A DNA stretch of 64,000 nucleotides. It comes from Amphibalanus amphitrite (lineage: Eukaryota; Arthropoda; Thecostraca; Balanomorpha; Balanidae). The stretch covers positions 710,001 through 774,000 of the forward strand of contig NW_024881679.1 of NCBI RefSeq assembly GCF_019059575.1, written 5' to 3'. Every line of letters begins with the position of its first letter. Position 1 is the stretch's first letter. The position numbers and the translations under genes are program-made. Below are positions 11,401-23,400 of the stretch, in pieces. Below the pieces are notes generated by a model, which saw only the letters and a list, made by a program, of their open reading frames with translations, was not told where the DNA came from and did no database searches.

Positions 11401-14400
11401 AGTTGATGCCGGAGCTGACCGTGCTGAGGGAAGGGCAACGGAGGCCTGGTCAGGCACCGTGAGTAAGACAGAACTAGAAGCGCTGATAAAACTTGACTGT
11501 CCTTAATTTACATTCGTGCAGAGCACCGCTTGTCATTTGGATGTTACACGAACAAGATCAACATGTAATAATGCCTACATAAGACCGAAGGAGAAGGAAA
11601 AGATGGAAAGGTTGAAGAAAGGAATGGGAAATGAAGAGTGGGTCAGTGTCAGGAAGGGAAAAGGCCATTGAATACGAACCGTATGCCGTCACTGTCTTAA
11701 TGCGTTTCTGGCTATTCCGCCTCACCTGAGGGCACCGCTGAAGATGCCCGCCACGAACAATCCTGGCACGCCGGGGATCTGTCCCATGGTGTCCATGACG
11801 AACAGCGGGAACAGCTGGTCGGGCGTGGACACGCTCTTGGAGGTCAGCGGGTCGCAGTGCTCGTACTTAGCGTAGATGACCAGACCGGCGTATCCGCAGA
11901 TGGTGAGGAGCGCGAATAGGCCGAAACAGTTGATCCAGATGGCACTGGGGGTGGTTCGAGCCAGAGTTAGCTGGATGGAAATTGTCACACTGATCAGTAA
12001 TGTTTAGCTTTCAACAGCGCAGTCAGAAGAACACCTATCCGTGCTTCTATCCTCAGGATACTGAAATCATTCTCCTCCAAGCCGCAACCCCCCTCCGGGC
12101 TGGACAGGCAACTTTATCTCATGCGGGCTGCTCCCTTGGAGCGGCACCGCTGCTCCTGAGGGAGCGCACCCCGTAGCCGGGTGCAGTGAGTGCCTTGGGG
12201 CTGGGTGGTCTGTCCCTGGACGGGCTCAGCCCCGGCGACTCACTAGGGTGCCTGCCCAGACCAATGTCTCCCCCTAATTCCTATCATCCTTCCGGCTCTG
12301 CAATGGTCTTGTCGACCGAAAGGGCCTAACCCAACAAAACAAACAAAACAGAAGAACAGTTTTAAAGTCCACGTAACAAATGTTAGGCAGGGTATTCACT
12401 TATTTCATTCAGCACTGTCATTGAGTGAATGCCATTGTCGCTCATTAAATGGGGAATAGGTATTCCTTTCGTTCCAGATGCTTGACAGTTAACTGGAAGT
12501 CATTAAAGGGACCATCCCACCTTCAAAAAAGTTAATGAATTGGCATGAAAGTGATGTCGCTCGGTTCAGAAAGAGCAAAAATGAATATCTACCAAATTTC
12601 ATCAAAAAATATTCACCGGTTTTCAAGATATTAGACTTTTACTTTTGTTTACTTTTTGGGATCTCCGCTGTTCCTAGCGACTTTATTTGAAAGTGCGGCA
12701 TTTGTTGCGCGCAAAGCAGCATATACCACCGCGTGCTGCCAAACGTTTTAGTAAAAGATTTAAAAATCGTTAGATCTCCGCTGACGTCACAAATTCTAAG
12801 GGGGCATACCAATGCATTAGCCCCTTAGAATCCGAAAACTGCAAGTTTGAAATTCCATATCTCCGAATTAAAGCATTTTTCGATGTTGTGAATGCCCAAA
12901 CCGGTATTTTCAGGCCATGGCCACCAATTTGGCTATCTCAACTCAAAACTAATGTTAAGGTGGGAGGGTCCCTTTAAAGGGAGATAATGACCTTTTTCCA
13001 CAAAATCTGAGTTAGGATCATTTTCTGACAAAACACAACAAGTTATAATGTAAATTAAAACCATTTTGCTCAATGCGGTACCTTGCCGCAAATATCTCAA
13101 CTTGAAGTCACGTTAGCGGGGAGCGCTGAAAATGACCGTTGAATAAGTACTTACATCACTTTTTGGTACTTGCATGTAATTTTGTAAAATGAGCGTATTC
13201 CTTACATTTGATCTTCATCACATCTAGTTAGTTAATGGTCGTCTATAGTGCCTTCAAAAGATATTCATGGTTTGGGGGTGGTTTATGTCTAAATTTACGC
13301 AACTATTTTTCCTGTTCATCATCTGAGGCCATATGCTGCTATTTTAGTAGCAACGACTCAATTTTGAATCGGTCCCGCCGACTGCACAATAAAAGAAGAT
13401 AGATACAACACTTTTGCGGCATCACTGAAAAACTTATGCAGTACTGTTATCAAAATTCTCATAACACCGTTCGACAAACCTGAAGTCTTTTTGAAATAAA
13501 TATGCTTGTATTTTTCGCTTCAGGCTCTGAGGCCAAAATAATGAATTTCGTAGTCGCAATCGCAAGATTTGGCTGCGTTTCTGGCGCATGCCGTTCATTT
13601 GTGGCGCAAAATAATACTTGGAAACAAAGAAGAGTAGGCACTATGTACGAATCTAATTAATTCTAAACCGAATTAACTCTAATTCAAATTAGAATCCTTA
13701 CAACCAAGCAACGACAAGGCGATAACATAAACAAAAACCCAAGCGTCGCTGTTTGAAACAAAAGCGCCATATACTGCGACTTTTTTATAGAGAAGGACAA
13801 GAAGGACAACGCATTTCGGTGGGTGTTACAAGTACTGCAAGTACTGCTTCTTTTTTGCAAAAATAAAAACCTTTTTCACATACGAAAATGTGCTAGGAAA
13901 TTTTCATATTTTATAGAAACTACAGTAGAAATAGTATAGACTAGGGTGGCCCGCGTGCTCCGCAACGCGAAAAGGGGCATTTACGATCGGCGGGTGTTTG
14001 GTTTTCTTGTGTCGGTTGGGTTAGCTATCCATTTCGGTCGATTGATTTTAGACGGCTAAACGTTTTGGTTTGGAAAAAATATCCACCGCATCGAGGTGCC
14101 CGTGTCTGATAAGCATGCTTTCCACTTCAAAATCTGTCAAATGTGTTTTATAATTGAGGTGCGTAGTTTTAAGACAAATGAAAGGCGTAGATAATTTTCG
14201 CTAAAAATCGTTTTGCAGAGGTTTGAAACATTTATATTTTTAAGAATACTGTTGCTTGTCATGCAAACGTGATGATTGGATCTTGGAGAGAATTGAATGC
14301 TCTTTCTAATGATAGCATTTTCAATTGTCAAGCATATCAGGTTAAGCAGCAAATCCCGTGTAACTTTTTAGTGGCACATTATGGACAAATACCATTTAAT

Positions 14401-17400
14401 TCAGCGATTTTTTCCACATTGTTTTTGATCAATTAGCTTTTCACAATGTTTCCATGAGAGACGGTACATTTTTATTGCTAATAGGCGCTGTTTCAACTCA
14501 TTCCGTCTGACGATCACCTGAAATTAATATAAATTCCAAAATCCGTCCAAAACGTTCATTTTTCAAAAGAAAGTGTCCTCCCCGGTGCACGTGGCGCGTG
14601 CCAACCCCTGCACCGCACACCATTCGATAGCCCGTTTGATTCTCTACACGATGCTGTTTTCCCCGTACCGGTCGGGCCCACGGTTACCGAGATATTGCAC
14701 CGGGACCGGACCCGTGTCGGGCAAATTTGGCTGTTTTCGCCCGTTTTTGCCAGCCGATTAATACATGTAAAGTCTATGACGCGAATTTGCACTTTTTGGG
14801 CACGCGCCACGCGCTGGCTATCGATCCGATCGAGCTGAGACCCATCAAAGGCACGTTGTCCATCCTTGTTCTAGGAGTTGCGCAAACTTCAGCGCGGTAG
14901 GTGCAACGGTGTGACCTGTAACCCGCGCTACGTAGCACCATGTCGCGACCTTCGTAATAGACAGAAACTACGCCCTCCTCAAATAGTAATATAGACAAGC
15001 GGCTGCGCCACTTGCTTCGCGGCGTAGCCATAAAATACGCAGCAGCCAGTTCGCTTTCGAATGGTGTCTGATTCATACCGATGAGCCGTCTGGAAGCAGA
15101 CCCTGGTCACACTGGGTCAGGCCAGGTCACCTTCGGTCAGGCCAGGTCGTATAGGTCACAACGTCACATTGGATCGGCCTGTACCACACTTCTACTAATT
15201 CTACCCATACCACTACTCCTACCACTACCCCTACCACTACCCCTACCACTACCCCTACCCCTACCCCTACCCCTAACACTACGCCTACCCCTACCCCTAC
15301 CCCTACCCCTACTACTACCCCTACCACTACCCCTACCCCTACCACTACCTCTACCCCTACCCCTACCACTACCCCTACCACTACTCCTACCCCTACCCCT
15401 ACAACTACCCCTACCCCTACCCCTACTATTTCCCCTACCACTACCCCTACCACTACCCTACTACTACCTCTACTACTACCCCTACCACTACCCCTACCAC
15501 TACCCCTACCACTACCCCTACCACTACCCCTACCACTACCCCTACCACTACCCCTACCACTACCCCTACCACTACCCCTACCAATACTACTACCACTACC
15601 ACTACACCTACACCTACCACTACCACTGGGTCATGTGAGGTCACAGATTATCATTTAAACTGATGAACTAAAAAAGAGTTCCTTACCGTGCTCCTGCTCG
15701 TGTAATTCCATTATTCTTAATCATATTTGGTGGAAATAGCGCCTTGTGACGAATGTGGCGCGTTGCGACAAACGTGGCGCATTTGTACCTGTTATTTTGC
15801 CATGCATCCTTCCTCCGCATTGCACCTTTATCGGACCATATTTGACAAAGTTGTGCGATTTGCGGCAAAAATAGCGCATGTGGACAAATGTGGCTCACTA
15901 CGGCAAACGCGGTGCATTTGTGTAAGCGCATTGAAAACTGTCTTTCTTTTCCGAAAATCAACACCTTCATTCGCCTCTGTTTAGCAAAATAAATAACTTG
16001 GCCAATCTGCAAATGAGAGGCACCCGCCGCCGATCGTCATGCATTTTATTGTCAAAGGCGAATGAACCCGGCTGCCGATGCCTTGAAGCAAGCTTGAGAG
16101 CCGAGCAAAATTTGGAGAAAATGCACCTTTTTCCAGCGCGTGCCACGTGCAAGCCATCCACCCCCTGAGTCTCGAAACACGCCACTGCACGTGCCCGTGA
16201 CGTCATCAACATACTGCGAAAATTTCAGCCCAATCGACCGCACCGTTTGACCTGTGCACGGCGTCAAAGCACACCTCTGCACGGTGCAAACAGACAGAAA
16301 CACAGACAGAGTTTCATTTCACAAATAGTATAGTAGACAAGCGGCTGCGCCACTTGCTTCGCGGCGTAGCCATAAAATGCGGCAGCAGCCAATTTGCTTT
16401 CGAATGGTGTTTGATTTAAATTGATCTGTGGTCTGGAAGCAGAGATATGGACGGAAATGTGCAGAGGAAATTTTTTAACATAATAACTTAGTTGGATGAA
16501 ATTTGGGTCATATGGGGTCAGGTCAGGTCAAGTTGGCCATCCCTGGTCACACTGGGTCAGGCCAGGTCACCTTCGGTCAGGCCAGGTCGTATAGGTCACC
16601 ACGTCACATTGGATCGGCCTGTACCACACTTATTCTACTTCTACCCATACCACTACTCCTACCACTACCCCTACCACTACCCCTACCACTACCCCTACCA
16701 CTACCCCTATCCCTACCACTACCACTTCTCCTACCACTACCTCTACCACTATCCCTACCACTACCCCTAACCCTACCACTACCACTACCCCTACTACTAC
16801 CCCTACCACTACCCCTACCACTACCCCTACTACTACCCCAACCACTACCCCTACCACTACCCCTACTACTACCCCTACCACTACCCCTACCACTACCCCC
16901 ACCACTACCACTACCGCTACTCCTACCAATACTACTACCACTACACTACCACCACTACCACTGGGTCATGTGAGGTCACAGCCTATCATATAAACTGATG
17001 AACTAAAAAAAGAATTCCTAACCCTGCTCCTACTCGTCTAATTCCATTATTCTTAATCATATTTGGTGGAAATAGCGCCTTGTGACGAATGTGGCGCGTT
17101 GCGACAAACGTGGCGCATTTGTACCTGTCATTTTGTCATGCATCCTTCCACCGAATTGCACCTTTATCGGACCATATTTGACAAAGTTGTGCGATTTGCG
17201 GCAAAAATGGCGCCTCGTGACAAATATGGCGCATTGCGTCGAACCCGGCGCGTTTATGTAGGCGTATTGAAAACTGTCTTTATTTACCGAAAATCAACAC
17301 CTTCATTCGCCTCTGTTTATCAAAATAAATAACTTGGCCAATCTGCAAATGAGAGGCACCCGCCGCCGATCGTCATGCATTTTATTGTCAAAGGCGATTG

Positions 17401-20400
17401 AACCTGGCTGCCGATGCCTTGAAGCAAACTTGAGATCCGAGCAAAATTAGGAGAAAATGCACCTTTTTCCAGGGCGTGCCACGTGCGAACCATCCACCCC
17501 CCGGGACTCGAACCTCGACACTGCACGTGCGCGTGACGTCATCAACACGCTGCGAAAATTTCAGCCCCATCGACCGCACCGTTTGACCTGTGCACGGCGT
17601 CAAAGCACCCCTCTGCACGGTGCAAACAGACAGACAGACAGACAGAGTTTCATTTCACAAATAGTATAGTAGACAAGCGGCTGCGCCACTTGCTTCGCGG
17701 CGTAGCCATAAAATACGCAGCAGCCAGTTTGCTTTCGAATGGTGTTTGATTCATACCGATGAGCCGTCTGGAGGCAGATATATAAAGGATTATTCTGATG
17801 GCGTAGTTGGATAAAATTTGGGTCATACGGGGTCAAGTCAGTCGGTCATCCCTGGTCACACTGGGTCAGGTCAGGTCACCTTCGGTCAGGCCAGGTCGTA
17901 TAGGTCACCACGTCACATTGGATCGGCCTGTACCACACTTCTACTAATTCTACCCATACCACTACTCCTACCACTACCCCTACCACTACCCCTACCACTA
18001 CCCCTACCACTACCCCTACCCCTACCCCTACCACTACCCTTACCCCTACCACTACCCCTACCCCTACCACTATCCCTACCCCTACCACTACCCCTACCCC
18101 TACCCCTACTACTACCCCTACCCCTACTACTACCCCTACCACTACACCTACCACTACCCCTACTACTACCCCTACCACTACCCCTACCACTACCCCTACT
18201 ACTACCCCTAACACTACCCCTACCACTACCCCTACCGCTACTCCTACCACTACTACTACCACTACCACTACCACTACACCTACCACTACCACTGGGTCAT
18301 GTGAAGTCACAGACTATCAGATTAACTGGTTAACTAAAAAAAGAGTTCCTAGCCCTTCTCCTACTCGTGTCATTCCATTATTCTTAATCGTATTTAGTTG
18401 AAATGGCGCCTTGTGACAAATGTGGCGCATTGCGACAAAAGTGGCGCATTTGTACTTGTCGTTTTGCCATGCTTCCTTCCACCGAATTGCACCTTTATCG
18501 GACTATATTTGACATAGCTGTGCAATTAGCGGCAAAAATAGCGCATGTGGACAAATGTGGCGCACTGCGGCAAACGCGGTGCATTCGGTTAAAGGGACCC
18601 TCCCACCTTAACATTAGTTTTGAGTTGAGATAGCCAAGTTTGCGGCCAGGCTCAGAAACCACCATTTATCCTGGTCGCAACCCCCGCAGCTTTATGGTGT
18701 TCAAGAAATTTCTTCCCTTTACTTGCAGGGTGGGACCAGCGTGGTCCCTATCTCTTAACCATTACGGGAGTCTGATGACGTCATCAGGCTTTCGAACGTC
18801 CGTTAAATGTTTGACTAAAACGTTTTGTAGCACGCGGTGGTATATGCTGCTTTGCGCGCAAAAAATGCCGCACTTTCAAATAAAGTCGCTAGGAACAGCG
18901 GAGATCCCAAAAAGTAAACAAAAGTAAAAGTCTAATATCTTGAAAACCGGTGAATATTTTTCGATGAAATTTGGTAGATATTCGTTTTTGCTCTTTCTGA
19001 ACCGAACGACATCACTTTCATGCCAATTCATTAACTTTTTTGAAGGTGGGAGGGTCCCTTTAAGCGCATTGAAAACTGTCTTTATTTACCGAAAATCAAC
19101 ACCTTCATTCGCCTCTGTTTATCAAAATAAATAAGCTGTCGATCCGCAAATGAGAGGCACCCGCCGCCGCTTGCCATGCATTTTAGTTGCAAAGTTTATC
19201 GAACCCGGCTGCCGATGCCTTGAAGACCGAGCGAATTTGTGAAGAAATACGCACTTTTCCAGGGCGTGCCACGTGCGAACCATCCACCCCCCGGGACTCG
19301 AACCTCGACACTGCACGTGCCCGTGACGTCATCAACACCGTGCGAAAATTTCAGCCCCCTCGACCGCACCGTTTGACCTGTGCACGGCGTCAAAGCACCC
19401 CTCTGCACGGTGCAAACACACAGACAGAAACACAGAGTTTCATTTCACAAATAGTATAGTAGATGTCTGTGTTGAAGCATGCGATAGCATGCTTTTGCAT
19501 CCGGAAATTCCCATTGGTGGGTCGCTGAAGAAAAGTTCGGCCAAGCCTGTTTGTCAGTATGTGAGTGAGTATGTGAGTGAGTATGTGAGTTTGTCCAAGC
19601 TTTTTTGGACCTGGAGTCAAAATGGGTGGACCGATCGGGACGAAAGTGGGACCGTTCGACTCGTCTCCGGCGAGGTAAACTTTTGGTACTGGCCTCGGTT
19701 CGCTCAGTGCTTCGTGGCACATGCTATTCCGCTTCAAAGTTTCGGTGACACGAATTTTTTTGTCAAGGCTACAGGTCAACCCGAGGTCACGGACAAAGCC
19801 ACACTGGCGGGACACATCGGTAACACCTTGAACCAGTTTCCAGGGGGGTCACCGACTGCGAGGGGTGCAGGCTGCACGTGCTGGGGGCGGAAAACCGTTT
19901 TGACGTGAGGTCCTCTGGCTCAAAGAAATTTTGAGCTATCAACCTCAAAATCGGTTCAATGTCAGTCTCAGGCAAGGCCTCCAAAATAGTGCACATTTGG
20001 TTGAGCTAAACTCTGTGGTGCATGAGCTATGTACGTGCAAGCCGATTGCACCCCTTCGTGCGTTGCCACGCCTGCAGGGTAAACGGCCGCTCTAACTGGT
20101 TCAAAACTTGCAGGTCATAAGAAGAATACATTGAGTCATAACATTCCGGCGAGATAATATCCGAGGGGTGCAAGCTGCGCGTGCGGGGGGCGGATAACGG
20201 TTTTGACTAGGGAGTAACTAAAAAGTGGCGAAAAATGTGTTGATCCGTTAATTGATCCGTAGTTGATTTGATCCGTTAGATAGATGTGTTGAAAAACAGT
20301 CCAGCAAATTGCAGCAAATGCGCCGCATTTGCCGCAATGCGCCACATTTGCCACAAAGCGCCATTTCCGACAAAATCGAGTAAGGGTAATGGAATGACAC

Positions 20401-23400
20401 GAATTATTCTGTGACCTGACATGACCCAGCGGTGTTGGTAGGGGTAGGGGTAGGGGTAGGGGTAGGGGTAGTGGTAGGGGTAGTGTAGTGGTAGGGGTAG
20501 GGGTACGGGTAGTGGTAGGAGTAGTAGTAGGGGTAGGGGTAGTGGTAGGGGTAGTAGTAGGGGTAGTGGTAGGGGTAGTGGTAGGGGTAGTGGTAGGGGT
20601 AGGAGTATGGGTAGTAGTAGTGGTAGGGGTAGGGGTAGATGTAGTGGTAGGGGTAGGGGTAGTGGTAGGGGTAGTGGTAGGGGTAGGGGTAGTGGTAGTG
20701 GTAGGGGTAGTGGTAGGGGTAGGGGTAGTGGTAGGGGTAGTGGTGGAGGCAAAAGCAGAACAGTGGCCCGGGCTGATCCCAGCGGACGAGAGGTGACCAT
20801 GTGACCTGGCTTGACCCAAAGCGACCGGGGCTGACCCCTTTGACCCGTCTTGACCCCGTATCACCCAAATTTCATCCAACAACGCCCTCAGAACAGTTCT
20901 TTTTTAAAGTCTCTTCACATTTCCGTCCATATCTATGCTTCTAGACGACACATCGACATGAATCAAACACCATTCGAAAGCAAATTGGCTGGTGCCGCAA
21001 TTTTTTCTACCACGCAGCAAAGCAAGTCACTAGAGACCGGAACTGTATCAGGTTAAGCAGCAAATCCCGTGTATCTTTTTAGTGGCACATTGTGGACAAA
21101 TACCATTTTAATTCAGCGATTTTTCCACATTGTTTTTGATCAATTAGCTGTCCACAATTTTTCCATGAGAGGCGGTACATTTCTCTTGGCAATTGACGTT
21201 GTTTCAACTCTCTCAGTCTGATGGTCACGGGAAAATAAAATAAAATCCAAAATACGTCTAAAATGGCACTTTTTGAAATGAAATTGCCCTCACACTTGCA
21301 CGTGGCGCGTGCCACCCCTGCACCGCACACTATTCGATTGCCCGTTCGATTCTCTACACGATGCTGTTTTCCCCGTGCCGATCGGGCGCACGGCTACCGA
21401 GATATTGCACGGGGAACGGACCCGTGTCGGGCAAATTTAGCCATTTTCGCCCGTTTTTGCCAGCCGATTTATACATGTAAAGTCTATGACGCGAATTTGC
21501 ACTTTTTGGGCACGCGCCACGCGCTCGCTATCGATCCGATCGAGCCGAGACCGCTCAAAGGCACGTTGTTCATCCTTGTTCTATAACTTGCGCAAATTTC
21601 AGCGCGGTAGGTGCAACGGTGTGACCTGTAACCCGCGCTACGTAGCACCATGTCGCGACCTTCGTAATAGACAGAAACTACGCCTTCCTCAAATAGTAAT
21701 ATAGACAAGCGGCAAGCCGCTTGCTTCGCGTCGCGAGGATATGGTTTGCGCATAATTGTCCAGTTCGAGTAGTAAAGGTTTTGTGTAATAGTGATTTCTA
21801 GAAGCCTTGATGTACGCGAAAAGGTGAATGATGGAGTCCAAATGGATAAAATTCAAATAAATGGGGCATTTCAGGTCACATGGGTCACAGTGGGTCATGC
21901 TAGGTCAGTTTTAGTCACCTCAGGTCACCTTTGGTCATGACAGGTCACTGGGATCCCCTCAGGTCGCGATAGGTCAGGTCAGGTCACAGGGGTGAGCTCA
22001 GGTCACGATAGGTCAGACCAGGTCACTTACATTACGTTAGAGCAGGTCAATTAGGTCACGATGGGTCAAGCCAGGTCAATGGTTGCTGGGCCAGGTGACG
22101 TGTCACGACCATATCGCGTGTCACATTGGGTCGCAACATAACGACCCTTACCTAGCCCAAACTAACCGAACCTAAACTAACCAAACTAACCCAACCCAAG
22201 ACCCGATTGGACATAACCTGACCTATATAGGATGTTGGTGTAGATAAGACTGCAATATAGTGGCAAGCAGGAATAAGTCTTATGCAAGGGATAATATCTT
22301 GTAAGGGATGCGCTTGCTTCGCGTCGGAGATAAATTTGTTTTCGAAAGATATTTGATTCATATTGATGGGTCAGCTGGAAGCGGAGATACCTATAATCGG
22401 AAACGCTCGTAGGAAAATTTTGGCTAAAGAGCTTTGTTGGGTAAAATTTTGGTGACATCGGGTCAGACTGGTCACATGGGATAACTCCAGTCAAGCCTGC
22501 TCACAGGGCTACACTGAGTCAGACCAAGACACCCCATTTCACCATGATATCATGATAAACAAATATAGATAGACAAAAGTAAATATATTTGGTAAATTTT
22601 GTTTCAAATTTCGCCCACAATCAACACTGCCTGAAGACAAATTCAGATTAATGAATACACACACAATGCACACGCACACACGCATGCACACACTCGCTTG
22701 CAGAAAAAAAACAGACAATGTATCACAATGATCTCGTTCAGTGCAGCGTTCGTTCCGACGCAGCAGACACACACACCACTCACATGGGCAAACACACAAC
22801 AGGCCCGTAACACAGGAGTGTGACTCATATAAGACCTCCTCCATGACCGCCTAACTGCACAAAAGAAGGCACAGTATACTCTGGCGGCATCTAGCACCCA
22901 ATACCTTATTTTAATGACACACACTGCAGCAAACAATCAACATACCAGACCCATAATAGATGGGTGTGACGTATATGAGACGTGCGCCCTGCTCTCTGAA
23001 CTACTGCCGTGTCAGGGATACCACTCACTACTCCAAGACCTCTTGGTACACGACATTGCGGGTGGAGGTGCCCGCTACAAACACCTCCACGCCGGCAGCG
23101 GCGCCCACTCTCGACATCGCCACATACAACTGGCCGTGAGTAAAGACTGGCGAGGGCAGGTACACGCCAACTCGCTTCTTTGTCTGACCCTGGCTCCGGT
23201 TGATAGTCATTCCGAAGGCTACACTCAAAGGGAACTGTAGCCTCCGGAATGAAAACCCCAGGCCAGAGTCAGACGAAGATTCGAGTGGGATGCGCGGAAC
23301 GAACACACTCTCACCCCGAGCAGGGCCGGTCAGCACGCTCAGCTCGAGGACGTTGTCAGCCAGGGTTTTGACCACGCACAGTGTACCGTTAACAGCGCGC

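Noticed and set aside
15081-15638. Long Leu/Pro and Tyr/His-rich reading frames, with Gly/Val frames opposite
   Set aside because: They are translations of the (CCCTACCACTAC)n minisatellite; equivalent frames occur in all frames and in every repeat copy (also 16503-16973, 17818-18333, 20136-20882 and 27856-28495).
14994-19463. CRISPR-like interpretation of the regularly repeated arrays
   Set aside because: Repeats are contiguous minisatellites without unique spacers, in DNA with introns.
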